A stretch of DNA of 64,000 nucleotides, taken from positions 1,130,501 to 1,194,500 of the forward strand of contig WPIO01000025.1 in NCBI GenBank assembly GCA_009760855.2. Direction: 5' to 3'. Positions within the stretch are counted from its first letter, which is position 1, and each line of letters opens with the position of its first letter. A program made the translations under genes and the position numbers. The notes beneath the pieces are model-generated. The model was not told the DNA's origin, made no database searches, and saw nothing but the letters and a program-made list of their open reading frames with translations. Of this stretch, positions 27,049 to 62,810 are shown piece by piece. Origin of the DNA: Cristatella mucedo (lineage: Eukaryota > Bryozoa > Phylactolaemata > Cristatellidae).

Positions 27049-30000
27049 CGGACGGCGTTGAGCAGGCAGGTGGCGATGCCCTGGCGACGGCCAGTCCGAC
27101 AGACCCAGAGCCTGTAGATGCCACAGGAGGCTGGTTCCGGTTCGTCGCTCACCGTCACGTCGGCGGCGGCCACCCCTTCTTCTCCTCCTCTGCCGCCGAG
27201 CATGCGATAGCCGCAAATAATCGACTCTGCCACGCACACTCCCCTTATCTGCTGCTGCGGCGACTTGGCAGATATGTATAAGTAGGCCTGTTTTAATACG
27301 ACGAAGAAGCAGGTGACGCGTGCAATACGTGCACCACCACGCAGCGCGAAGCCCTCGAGCGAGCAGCCACTGGCAGCCTGCCTGCCTGCACGCGGGTGGC
27401 GCTTCACTCGATTCTTTCACTGTCGGCGATTTCGACAGCTTCCCTGCCTAATGGGGCACGCAGCCGAAGGCTCTAGGGAAACATTTCTCCAGCAGCCTAC
27501 CGGAAGGCCAAATATAAAATGGCCCAGTTCTGAAAGCATTGTGACATTGGGATAGTGGGGAATGCCTGCAGTACCGGTTTATGCCTTATAACGAGCAAAG
27601 TAACACAGTGCAAACACACTAATCGATCTATCAATAATAAAATTATTATTAATATACATATATATCATCCTGATGGAACCCAGTATGTTTATAGCCTGTT
27701 TCTATAGCCTAGATAAGAAACATACAAATAGATTAGTAACAATAATATGCATAGTAACAGTAAGCATAGACACATCAAGGATGACTCACATGCATGAAGA
27801 AAATGCTGCCAGGAACAGCAAGGCTTTTTAGCTTGCTTAAAGTGTCGTCAAGGCCAGTAAAAAAAAACTCACCTGCACACAGTATATCATTCCCACTCTA
27901 GTCTTTAGCCGTGGAAAAACTTTGTCCAGCAACTACTCAGGTTTTTAATACTTCACATGATCAATGGGTTTAGCAGAAGTTTTCGAAATGATAAGCAGCT
28001 TGTGGAGCACCTAAACAAGAATGCTTATCAAGAAAACTTCAGATGGGCTTCAAACGACACATTGTCACAATGAAACTGCTCTCCCTTTGACCAATTAAAT
28101 TCTAGGTAGAAAAACCCATTGGGACACTAGCTGGAGATAAATAAAAAAATGGCTACAAGTTGGTTAATAAATCCAGAAAATTCAGCCGCGTGTCTACATT
28201 GCTTAATGAGCTGTGATGGCACCGGTTCGATCAACAGATACAGAGCAGAATTCTTACTGAGTTCCACGATGCCTGCCATTTCTTGGCTCCTCCAGTCTAG
28301 CTTAATTACTGCACCAGTTTCAGCCTGCTCAAGCCCCAGCTCTGGTGATCCTTGACCGAGAGACTCAACTTCACAATTTTTATTCAACGACATCAGTCCT
28401 GCAACCGAGTCTGGCACATTCTCTCCAGCCATCCTGCACTGCTACTTCCATGCTACCCACTTCAACGGCGGTCCACATGATTCAGCTGTGCTTTTTTCTC
28501 TTGTTGCATGAGATGGAGTCAATTGTCAAATGTGCACCAAAGGCCCCTAAAGCATTGAATGTGTGCTACAGAAAATTCCGCAAAAAAACACCCACCTAGT
28601 CAATGCGGAGTTACATATTGGATACATACATACACAAATACAGATATACATGTCAAGTGGTGTATGATGTCGTGACGGTAGAGTGCTGCAGGCTTTGACT
28701 GCATTGGAACTAAAGGATTGGTTACCGAAGGATTTGAGGTCGATTATATATGCATATCCAAACGATCGGTGTCTGAATAGTTAATTTATCGAAAACCAAA
28801 ACATTGCAACATTGCATGATTAGTTAAGGTCAACGTCAATAAGCTAAGAGGTGGTCACAACAAACAAGAGAATGCTATAACAGACTAATAAGAAAATAGG
28901 CTAATCTAGTTTATAATGAACACGTGCTAAGACATCGACAACACAACCAAGCTGCTGCCAATCGGCACCTAGAAGGCACCAGCAAGCAGAGAGGATGTAC
29001 GTGAGATAAGTGTGACAAAATAAAAAATAAAAGGTTAGCTGATTTAATGTCATTTGTATATCGGCAGAGGAGCCTTAACGACTATAGTGAGCCGTGATGG
29101 CACACTAGGTAAGGTGGTTGCTTTCACGAATTTGGTCCCGAGGTCGTGGGTTCGATTCCTGCAGTGGGCGATTCTTTATCGCCATTGCAAGCGGTGGTGA
29201 TAGCCGTAAGGGCTCCTCGGTCGCTATACAAAAAAGGCTGTTTAATCAGCTAAGATATATATTTATCATCACCGATTGCAGTGGGTGATCCATGATTGCT
29301 TACTGCAGGACTCGAACCAACGACCTCGGTCGTGATGAGCGATCACCTCACTTCCTGGGCAAAGACCCAAAGATCACAGATCAACCAAAGTCTATAGACC
29401 GGCTATGAAAGCATTAGTTCAGTATGAACCTACATCTGTGACGATTTGGCAGAATATAGCAAAAGACTACTGCGACAGGCAAAGAAGAAGCAATATTTGT
29501 ATAGGCATATGTAAACACACACATACACACACACACAATTCATTTGTATAGTGCCATAAGATATTGCAATCTATTTAGGCGCTTCACTTGTGCAACAGAA
29601 CTCGAGTTCACAACCTTGGTCATCGAATACATTCACCTTGGCCTTGATCGGGGCAAGCATCTTAACCACCGGGCCAAACCATTGCGGCATGACTATTCAT
29701 CAACGCCCAACAAACTCTTCCGTACAATAGTGCAAAAAGCTAATCCGGATTGGCAAAAGAAGGATTATGGGAATGATTCAAGGGCATGATCAGTCTCTCA
29801 AAAATTACCGGTAACAACGCTGAAGTTCAACGTAACCGTCTGCCAAATGGCAGCAGCAACACAAGAATAGGACGATCAGTCACCAGAAAACCAGAGCTTC
29901 ACATGGAACGATGTTTTTCGCAATTTCACAGCCCATGCCTACAAGCAATGTGCTACTACTTCTCATCATAGTACAATTACTGAATGCTCGACATTGGGAC

Positions 30001-32027
30001 TGACCTTGCGGCCATGTTGCAGCAGGCCGCTACTTTCATGTGCACCCAGCTCCTCATCCATGATAGCTTGAACTGCTTTCATCTAGAAAAAACAAGGCAC
30101 TTGAAAAACAAAGGCAGACACTCGAGTCAATTTCACGACATTGTAGACAACAGACAGCCGTGGCAAAAAACACTACATTCTCGGCACCTGAGGTGCATCT
30201 ACGCAAGTGCTAGGCTGCAGGCTGTCAAACCAAAAACACACAAACAGTTAGTGTCACCGGCACCGAAGAAAAATTTGACCTCTGCACTTTCAGACAATAT
30301 ATTGCATTCCAGTGGGCACCTCTACAGACCATCTCAATGGGCAAAAAACCAACAGCAGAACTTGCCACCAATGAAACACAGCCAGGATAAGGCATCGATT
30401 CTCAACTCCGAGTCTTTATTACATGCAAACAAATTTGAAGACATATGTTGATCAGCAAAACATCTTGCAGAAATTGACATGCAAGTAGCTTGATACCTGA
30501 TCATAAGGAAGCCAGTCTCGGGTACACGTTTGGTTCCACTAGCAAAGTTACTAGACCCCCTCCAGCATACATGAAAGTTTCTGTTTTCATGCGAGTGTGT
30601 GCCAGGAGCAGCAGGATGGAGAAATAGCACATGCAGGAACAGCAATAGATGCAGTTGAGCAACCACAACCTTGTTCAGCATATGACTGGGTGCCGATGGT
30701 AGCACACATATGACCCGGCTGCCATCTGGATTTTCGAGAACAACGTCTTCTTTTTTCCACCCCTGTTAAGCACAGAGAAATGGAGCATATGAATGCAAAC
30801 AAAATCGTCAAGAAACCGTCACTGATGCTGCTGCCATGGTATGTCTCCACGAATGACGCACTCACGGGGAACTTGAGTGCATCCTCGGCAGCGCTGTGGA
30901 AGCGCCGATGGCAAGCTTCATCAGTTTCGTCGCCCGGTGTGTACATCATGCCGCACTGTGGACAATGGCGAGGATCGCCGGCGACTTGCTTCTGACCGAG
31001 ATCCTGACAGATGCAAGCATAAAGAGTGACACGAATAATATACATAATCAAACACAGTGAGGACAAGACAGCCAATGCAACAAGACTATAAACAAAAACA
31101 AGTGCATACCAATCTTGTCTGGATAAGCGTTCGAGAGGCTTGGAAATGCCTCGGCGATTGAATTTTAGTTTGAGTGTCAGTGATCTTGCTGGAGTGCCCG
31201 CTGCTGCTTCTGCTGTGAGAATTTGCAGCAGCTACAGACATAAACAAAGCTCGAGGCTATTAACACACAAACACACATGCAATACACAAACAAGCATAAT
31301 AGCTTAAAACCGTGCCGGGTTCTCATAGACATCGAATAGTCAGACGTAATGAGAAAAGAGTAATACCTGCAGCAGGCACGACATTCTCTTTATCTCTGTT
31401 GGTTTTGTCTTCACAGTTGGAGCCGGCAATGCAGTCAGTCAGCGCAGTTGTTGAAAGGCGCCGCCTACTATACGTGCGAAGTGGCACCCTCGCCGTCGCG
31501 ATTTCGTGCGAGCTGTCATCGGTGGCCAAAAACGGCGACTTTACACGGGTGTCCGCTGACTTTGCGACTCGCGACGGTGAACTTTCCTGGGTCGGCGTTG
31601 ACTCCAGTCTGGATACACAGCCGAAAGTGCTATGACCCGATGAGATATCCGCAGAAACAGGAGAGCTCAGATTTAGCTCACTAGCGCTGTCCTCGTCGCT
31701 CGTCAGCGCCGAGGCGTGCAGGATCAATATCTCGGCGTTGCTGCATCGACGTTTCCTGCCGACGGCTGATCGCTCAACGTCGACTTCGCCCGACTTCGGG
31801 CGCGGCGTGGACGGGCTGGAGATCTCGCTGGCGCGACCGAAGAACGAAGCGAGACTTGCCGACGGCGACTCGTCCGACGGCACCGTGGGAGCCGCACGAG
31901 CGCCACGTTGAGGGCTCAACATCTTGCCCGTCGAAGGTACGCGTGAGGAACGCGACGGCAGCGACGAACGGGTCGGCGACAGGAAATCTTCCATCCGCCG
32001 CTGACGGGGTGACCGCAGACTCTCCAT
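27049..32027 (-). CDS. ESCO1/2-type cohesin N-acetyltransferase (3' end open)
   Basis: ESCO enzymes acetylate SMC3 to establish sister-chromatid cohesion in S phase. Phase-consistent exons: 32027-31367, 31231-31110, 31003-30866, 30762-30670, 30082-30005 and 27287-27049 (443 codons, ending mid-codon at donor CCG|GTAAGT). Exon 1 encodes a Ser/Pro/Arg-rich, probably disordered region; the start is the first in-frame ATG (MESLRSPRQRR). It includes SASLASFFG, weakly PIP-box-like, and PLRTYSRRRL. Exon 3 carries the C2H2 zinc finger: CPQCGMMYTPGDETDEACHR, ending His-x3-His. GWKKEDVVLENPDG and MKAVQAIMDEELG follow. The GNAT core is on the last exon: CGIYRLWVCRTGRRQGIATC, with the RRQGIA acetyl-CoA loop. 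The terminal exon(s) with the IAFSDPT-type motif are unresolved. ESCO1 and ESCO2 cannot be told apart here. Confidence 0.9.
28225..28520 (+). mobile_element. Second LINE family copy in ESCO intron
   Basis: It matches 18375-18690 along much of its length: 'agcagaattcttactgag', 'gcaccagtttcagcctgctc', 'ctgctacttccatgctaccc'. It has no usable frame left. Confidence 0.5.
29036..29362. mobile_element. Cluster of three SINE-A pieces
   Basis: A minus-strand tail fragment (29036-29088), a complete plus copy (about 29090-29265) and a minus partial copy (about 29270-29362) lie end to end. The full copy has B box GGTTCGATTCC and the tail AGGCTGTTTAATCAGCTAA. They lie in the 2.7-kb ESCO intron. Confidence 0.8.
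29537..29688 (-). mobile_element. SINE-B copy
   Basis: The minus strand starts 'atggtttggcccggtggtta' and ends with the LINE-like tail 'aggcgcttcac' region and 'actatacaaatgaatt'. It abuts a CA microsatellite (about 29517-29536). It lies in the large ESCO intron, in the gene's orientation. Confidence 0.75.
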
Positions 32028-35000
32028 CGCGCTACAAGCGTTCCAACTCGGCCGCTCGGAGCGCTGCAATATGTTTACGTACCGCAGGCTGGCACTTGGC
32101 CGCAACGCCGCCGACTGAGTAAGGGATCCGTAATAGTAATTCAATGACAGAATTCAGATGCGTTCCTTTGAAAATTCATGAATTTAGCTATGACAGATGC
32201 GATATGATGATATGAAGATACGCATACGGACCGCGGCAGCAGGGCAAGACCACCCCAGCTTCCTACGGCGCCGTAACCATACTTCCCGCGCAGTCGATGT
32301 CAAGGACACTCACCGAGGGGATATCTGCGGCTTTACGCTGCCCCCTCCCAGACAAGATAGAAGAGCCCAGTTCTGTGCCAGAATAATCATTTTGGAGCAG
32401 GCTATGAAGACGGACCAAGTTATTTAAGAAATACCCGCGCGCAACGATGCTGTAAAGGCACCCTTTTCAAGTAGTCCGGGATGAGGGCAGGCCAGCCCTA
32501 CGGATGGACGAGCACCCCCCCTCACCCCGTCGGTAAATGAACTGAGAACTCAATGTGCTCTATTCTTCGTATGCATTGCCGCGCACCGACGTCGTGCTCA
32601 AATTTAGAAACTCGCTTGGTAGACCAAATTCTTCGAGCGCTCGAGAATCCAATCGTCCACTGTCTAACGCGAACTGCATCGAGCATACGCCCCCCATGCG
32701 ACGCCTGCTGCAGCCTCCGCGCCTGTGCCCAGACGGGCGGGTCGCAGGCAAATTGCTGGCGCAAGTTTACCTGCGAACCTCTCTTTGTTGCTGAAAGTGG
32801 TAAATAGCGCGCGTCGTGCGCCCGCTTACTGGTCCTACAGGTACTGATGCAGCGCGCCCACGACGTATCCGGAAGCGTGTCTGCACGTCGCCCGCAAATA
32901 TCCGCTTGCCCTCTGTGCGCGATACCTTTGATGGCTATTCACTCTAGCTTGTTCTCATCAAGTTTAACGTGTTTATGAAACATCAACCTCGGTTTGTTTG
33001 TCGCTTAACACGACTAATTGACCTCGATGCCGCCCTTAGCTGCTGTATTGGCCCCGCTCGTGCGTTTCGACGTAAGCGGAGTTCAGATGCATTGCACGCT
33101 GCGAAATGGCCAGAATTTCACAGATAATCTATGCGAGTCATGCTTCATGTCATCTCCTGACTTGAAGATATTTAAAAACAGCTATTCACCAATGTTCCTC
33201 ATAGACTTTGTCCGTCGATGCGAATGTCCTCTGTATGCTTTCGCGAACTGAAATTTTGCAAGCTTCCTTTCCAGCACATGTAAAGTGCCTAGCAAGTTAT
33301 TTATTTGTTTTACTCTACTATTTTAATGTTTTATTATTATTATTATGCAGCCGTTACCACGTTGTGCAGCAGCAAAATACTGCCAGAAATATAGTTGTAT
33401 TTTCAGCGTATATGCGAGTGGGCATTTTTCTTTCCATACCTTGTCATTTATGATTTCCAGAAAAAACCGTGAAAATTAATTCTTGATGACGTCACATAAA
33501 TTCCGAAGCTTAATCCAGAACATGGGCAAATTCAACCTAACTACTTTACTCTCAACAAATTAATAGTAACTGGCACTGCTTCTTCGATGCAAATAGGTTT
33601 TAGATGGACGCTATCACTGAGTGGTAATTTAAAATTAGGTCCCGAGCATCAAAATAAAATAAAAATTTCTCATGGTGATTATGCAAAAGTTTTTGATTGA
33701 TAAGAGGGCTTCTATGTCTGATGTCGCATAGTCAATATCATACGGTACATTCCAAGAGCAATAGAGAGATATATGTGCATACCACGAGCCATAACGTGAT
33801 GACTAATTCGAAACCTAGGGTCGGGAAGTCAGGGCTAATACACTACGTTTAGAGCTCGCGACAGCAGATACTGCACGCGTTGAAGGCGCTGCGGTGCGAT
33901 GATTTGATTTTAAATACGAGGAGCAGAGATGCACTTCACCACGGACAATCTCAAGAAGTGTCAACATAGTAAGAGAATTAAAAAACTGCTTCGACAGTAG
34001 CCATGGACCCAGGAAGGGCGCCGGCGCATCCTGGTCCCTTTGATCCTCTACGATCGGCTGCCTCTAGAAAGATCAAGATTGAGCCTATCCCTGGCCGAAG
34101 CCTGGCTATGCATGTGGTAGTTACCAATAACCCGAGGGAGCGCTTGGATAATAATAATAATAATAATGCACTTGATAATGGAATGAATGGATGTAATGAA
34201 CCTCATGGTGATTACGGAGGTGCGAAGCTTTTTAAGGTGCTTTGTGTTGCGGTGTCAGCTACCACACAGCAACGTGCGGTGGCTCTAGGTGTGGTGGCTC
34301 TTAGCTAAAAATAGGCACTTGACTGTTATAATAATAATAATAATAATAATAATAATGTACTTGATAAAGCGCCCTCAAAGAACTTAATCTCTTTCTAGGC
34401 GCTTTACATTTGCTGCAAAGGGAAATGCAATTGAATGGTAAGTAAAATCATGCTTGAAAAACAAACAAAATGAATAATATGGTAAGGAGTGACATGCACA
34501 GAGTCAGCATGCAAATGTGGTTAGTGGCAGCATGCACAGTGTCAGCACACATAAGCACGTGAAGGACGAATCACAGGGATCCACTAAATGCTGTCCTAAA
34601 TAGGTGTGTTTTTAAGTTCCTTTTAAATGTGGTCAGGTCAGGGGATGTTCTGACGCAGATCGGGAGGGAGTTCCAGGCTTTGGGAGCATACGAACTAAAT
34701 GCACGGTCTCCAAAGGATTTAAGGTTTGTACGAGGTATTTGTAGACTGTTGGATTCCGAAAAGTGGGTGGTACTATGCTTGGCCTGGTGGGCGAGTAGTC
34801 TGAGAGATAGGCTGGAGCCAAAGAATAAAGTGACCTAAAAGTGAGCGAAAAAACCTGGAAGTCAATCCGTTGCTTGACTGGTAGCCAGTGCAGGTCGGCG
34901 AGAAGTGGAGTAATGTGACAGCTGCGACGCTCACGACAGACTGTTAAGCTAGGTTGGTCATCTAGTGATGTCATTTTTGAGCAGGGCATCCAGATTTTTC

Positions 35001-35575
35001 CTAGAGGCTGCAGGAGATGTGATGTGCTGGCGGAGCCCATTTTAGTTGTGATACCGATAGATTTGTTCCAGTTTCTGGGTGACATTAGGTTTGCCCATTA
35101 CCATTAAGGTTTCATTTTATAGTCATTCAATTTGAAAAAAGCTTGCTGCCATCCAAGTGAAATTTCAGCAATACCAGCAACAGGGGAGACGAAACGCATG
35201 AAGGCAGGGAGAGGTCACGGCAAAGATACAGCTGTTTGTCGTCAGCATATAAAATAAAGCCAAGATTGTGCAAAGTGCGCGGTAGTCTCCTTCCTTTAAC
35301 AGCACCTCGACTCTAGAATAGCCGAAGTATCGGATGCATTCAAGATAATTCAGTTCACTATAGAGATAGGTAGAAACACGAGGTTGAGCGGAAATCCACC
35401 GTGCGAACAACGGCGCAAACCGATCGGGCGAAAGCGTAGCAGGCGCTCGAAAAATGATGTCGCTGGACACGCTGTGACTGACCGGAGCGCCGCAAAGGCG
35501 CGAAAATGATGCTATTGGACGCGCTGTCACCAAAACGCCGGCTGCAGGCGCGGGATTTGCTTGGCATCTTCGATC
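32028..35575. other. Divergent intergenic interval (ESCO / ACTL6)
   Basis: The ESCO and actin-like genes point away from each other across 3.5 kb. A LINE fragment fills 34318-35120. The rest shows ATT microsatellites (33333-33347, 34150-34166, 34328-34356) and no recognised gene. Core promoter elements could not be identified. Confidence 0.6.
34318..35120 (-). mobile_element. L2/CR1-type LINE fragment, best RT copy
   Basis: The ATT tail and stem-loop at 34328-34405 are followed by about 230 bp of 3' region. Then an open frame antisense at 34633-35085 reads LADLHWLPVKQRIDFQVFSL, SLAPAYLSD, and LVRMLPKPGTPSRS. LHWLPVKQRIDF is the hallmark end of L2/CR1/Rex ORF2. This is the clearest coding copy in the window, though 5'-truncated. 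Confidence 0.88.
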
Positions 35576-55363
<19,788 letters not shown>

Positions 55364-56124
55364 TCGACTGCTCGTCAGCTGCTGTGTCACAAGACGTGCT
55401 TCTTTGACCGGTCGTCGTCTCCCCCCCCCATTGGACTGCTGGCAAGGCTGACCTCTGTAAATTAGACCAGCCACTGGGGCAGTTGGGGGCGAGCCTGTTT
55501 ACACCCATTCTGCTGGGTACTACCCCACCAGCAGGTGATCGGCAGCCTTGTTGCCTAAAGATGGCACAACGACGTCACTGCCTACGTCCTGCTCCACAGA
55601 TGTCTATTGCTTAGACAGAAGCAGCATGTTGGAAGAGGAATGAGATAGCCATGTACCCTGCTGGTAGCAGGATTGCGCATGTGCAATACAGATGCTCTGC
55701 ATTCTGCCTTGTCTGCTTATTACTTGTAGTGTGCTTGTGCATTCGTGCATGCTGGTGTCTTGCTTCACCGGTGTCATACAATAGATGCAAACACGATCAT
55801 ATGTTCTTACCATAGCTGCTTGCTGTCATATTTAGACACAGGCTTTGACCCTTTTTAACTTATCAAAACAGCTCCAGATCGAGTGGTTAGACATAACCTT
55901 CCCAGGAATTTAAGTTATGAGTTTGTATAGCTCAATGGGATCGCATTGGTTCACTGCAGTCGATAGGGCTACTGATATTGCACCGGCAGGGAGCTTGCTA
56001 GTCTACGACCTCTCCAGGCTTGTGGGTACAGAAGAGCTTGCTCGGCTTGACAATCAAGACACTGGCTGCACACTAATGCAGAGTCCTTAGCCGTCGAACT
56101 AGAGCTTCGAGTCGACTTCTGTTA

Positions 56125-56130
56125 AATAAA
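56125..56130 (+). promoter_or_regulatory. Candidate ACTL6 polyadenylation signal
   Basis: A canonical AATAAA 762 bp after the ACTL6 stop codon. The distance is long, and a non-canonical signal nearer the stop could be used instead. Confidence 0.3.
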
Positions 56131-56228
56131 TTCGTGAGGCTGCAGCCATCGTGTTGCAATTCAGTAAGTTACTCCAGAAACTGTAAAACGATCTTATTTT
56201 GCATGCTTTTTGCACTTAGCATGCACTA

Positions 56229-56241
56229 TTTATTATTTATT
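56229..56241 (-). promoter_or_regulatory. Candidate AK2 polyadenylation signal
   Basis: Two minus-strand AATAAA hexamers lie 570-580 bp beyond the AK2 stop codon. They are only about 100 bp from the candidate plus-strand signal, which would make the two transcripts overlap slightly. Confidence 0.35.
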
Positions 56242-56810
56242 ATACATATACTGCTCACTCATGCAGATCCTGTCCCCATGCAATTTTTGTGGCCAGTGCT
56301 TATAACACTGAAATATTTGAGGTTATATTTTGATTTCCGTGGTACGAGGATTTATCTAGCCAGCACTGTATCTGTGCATGAATTAGTCACATTCATCATT
56401 ACAGCAAGACATGCAGCCCAAAGTCGGCAGGAAGAAGGGAGGTCTAGAGGCATAACTGCACAAACATTGATTTGGTTTACATTGCTGCTACTCTTCAATG
56501 ATTACCCCGATGTCACCTTATGCAATACTCCCCAAAATTGTCTTATCTTGATTCGCTGCTGTACTTTAGGACTAACATCGAATACAGATTAGTTTCTATT
56601 ACCAAAGAAATTTTTTTGCTTGCGAGTAATCTTTGCAAATTCTTCTGTCACAAACTAAACAATGCTTGCACATGCAAGCTAGCAAGAGTGATGGCACTGA
56701 TCGTGTTGCACCTAATGTCGAAACAACAATATTGTGACAGATAAGCAATCCTGAAACTGTATTCATTGTTGATATATGCAGATCAAATTACCAAAACATA
56801 GCGTGCCAGC

Positions 56811-61056
<4,246 letters not shown>

Positions 61057-61349
61057 CTATAAAACATGGTGAAGATGGCATTAAAGCATTATCACAGATG
61101 CACGCGAACGACACCGATTGCCAATCCACTCGCTGCTGAATGCATGACACTGTGGTGGCCAGCTCCTCACTAGGCCCTGACGACAGCTAGCACTGTAGCC
61201 CTAGAGGACATATATCACACATCACTTAAAAGGCTAGACGAAGCAGTATTAACAAACCCCATTTTGATCATGATAGTTTTGCTGCTGTTTGACAAAACTA
61301 AGTTTTTGAAAAAGCTCACACCAAATGCCGACAACATTATCATCCCCAT

Positions 61350-61540
61350 GATGATTTGGCTCAGTGGTTAAGGTGCATGCCTCTGACAAGTAGTTAAGGC
61401 ACTCGCCTTAAATGAGCGAGGTCAAGGCTAATGCATTCGATTAACGAGGTCGTGGGCCACAGCCCTGCTGCATATGTGAAACGCATAGAGATTACATTCT
61501 CTAAGCGTGCTATGCAAATGAATTATATTAAAATTATTTT
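61350..61540 (+). mobile_element. SINE-B copy with internal duplication
   Basis: The head 'atgatttggctcagtggtta' is followed by a second partial A-box-like stretch ('gtagttaaggcactcgcctt'). Then come the B-box area 'gaggtcgtgggccacagccc' and a diverged LINE-like tail ('gtgaaacgcatagagattac' ... CTCTAAGCGTGCTATGC). Confidence 0.65.
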
Positions 61541-61949
61541 ATCGCCTCGTTAGCCTAGCTATGATGCAGCTAAAAGAGGTTACAAGGAGCTTAGCAGCTC
61601 AGTGACTGCATGCTGAGCAACAGAAATAATGGATCTTAACGCTTGGCAGCGTTAGAGCTTTGTATCAGACTACGTAGTTAGGTCACTCATGCAGATCTCA
61701 AGGCACGAATTCAATCCAAGCAGCTTTTAAGAGCCATATCTCTAAGAGGCCTTACTGGTGAAATTTTCTATGCAAGCGAGCAGATGCTCAATGCACGTTC
61801 CCCAGGCCTTGTTTTAGTTTCCTTTTCCGACCTCTCACAGCAAAGACTATGGAGCGTACCAGCAATGGAGTACTTACTGCTAGTCCTTCACTATCAGGGC
61901 AAAAGTAATCGAAAGAAAGCTCGTCAAATGGACATGAGCAAAGGCTGCA

Positions 61950-62810
61950 AAAGGTTTAACTTGACCAAGTGCGCTTGGATGGAATTCGTGGCCGACTGCA
62001 GCCAACCAGGATCAGGCAATGTACAGCGAGGACCGTATGTTGCAGATGGCTACTCCTGATACTGTCTGGCACTGTCACCAGGCTCTCACAGCCACTGAAA
62101 TCTGTTGCATGGACCAAAGCTAGCTTACAAACGGTGTGCCATCACTTACTGAGATGAATATATTTCGTAGAGTGGCCAAGGAACCATGTGCAACGCCAAA
62201 TACAGGCGCATAGGCCAGGTGCCATGCTCACCAGATGGCTGAAAACTGGGCATTCAATTTATCAGACCGACGACAAGTACACCTGTAATCCTCTCGAGCA
62301 ACAAATACAGCTTCATGTCAGCCAACGTAACGGTGAAGAGCAGCCTGACGACGGCTTGCCGTGTACAGTGATATATAAGAGGTGAAAGAGTCACGGCAAT
62401 GAGCCCTTTTCTCTTGTATAGGAACAAAGCCGCGCATTCCCAATACTACAGACCGAAACGTTCACCTTGGGTGGGGCAAAACGTGCTCGACGACTTTAGC
62501 ACGACAACGACCCAAAACACAGAGCAGAGCTTGCATTAAAAACCATTCTTAGCCAACTAAGTAGTCGAGTTAGTGAATTGGCCACATCTGTCGCCGGATT
62601 AAAACCCCATGAACATCTACAGGATGAAATGAATCGGCGATTGATAAGGTGTCGGCGATTGATAAGGTGTCGGCAATCTGCCTACCTAAGCAGCCAAGTT
62701 TTTTTTTGACAGCCATAACAAGCTGTGGGTGGCTACGGTGCAGGACACGATTAAGCGCCATCGATACCCAGCTTTGTGCAGACCGTTAGCAAAGAAGGAA
62801 CTAGCTTGTG
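61950..62810 (+). pseudogene. Tc1-like transposase relic, plus strand
   Basis: Plus-strand frames near 62500-62650 correspond to the 'QQDNDPKHRAKLAL...' and 'WPS..PDL.P.EHLWDE..RR' region of Tc1 transposases, here broken (DPKHRAELAL; PHEHLQDEMNRRL). The C-terminal end continues to about 62800. An 18-bp unit is repeated inside it (62634 on). It is opposite in orientation to the AK2-intron relic at 59330-60230. Confidence 0.65.

Larger units (their letters stand above)
55364..56810. other. Tail-to-tail gap between ACTL6 and AK2
   Basis: The 1.45-kb interval lies between the stop codons of convergent genes and should contain both 3' untranslated regions. Several short open frames look random. 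Candidate polyadenylation signals are listed separately. No repeat family was recognised. Confidence 0.65.

Noticed and set aside
31367-32144. ESCO start upstream at 32144
   Set aside because: That codon is TTG; the first in-frame ATG is at 32027.
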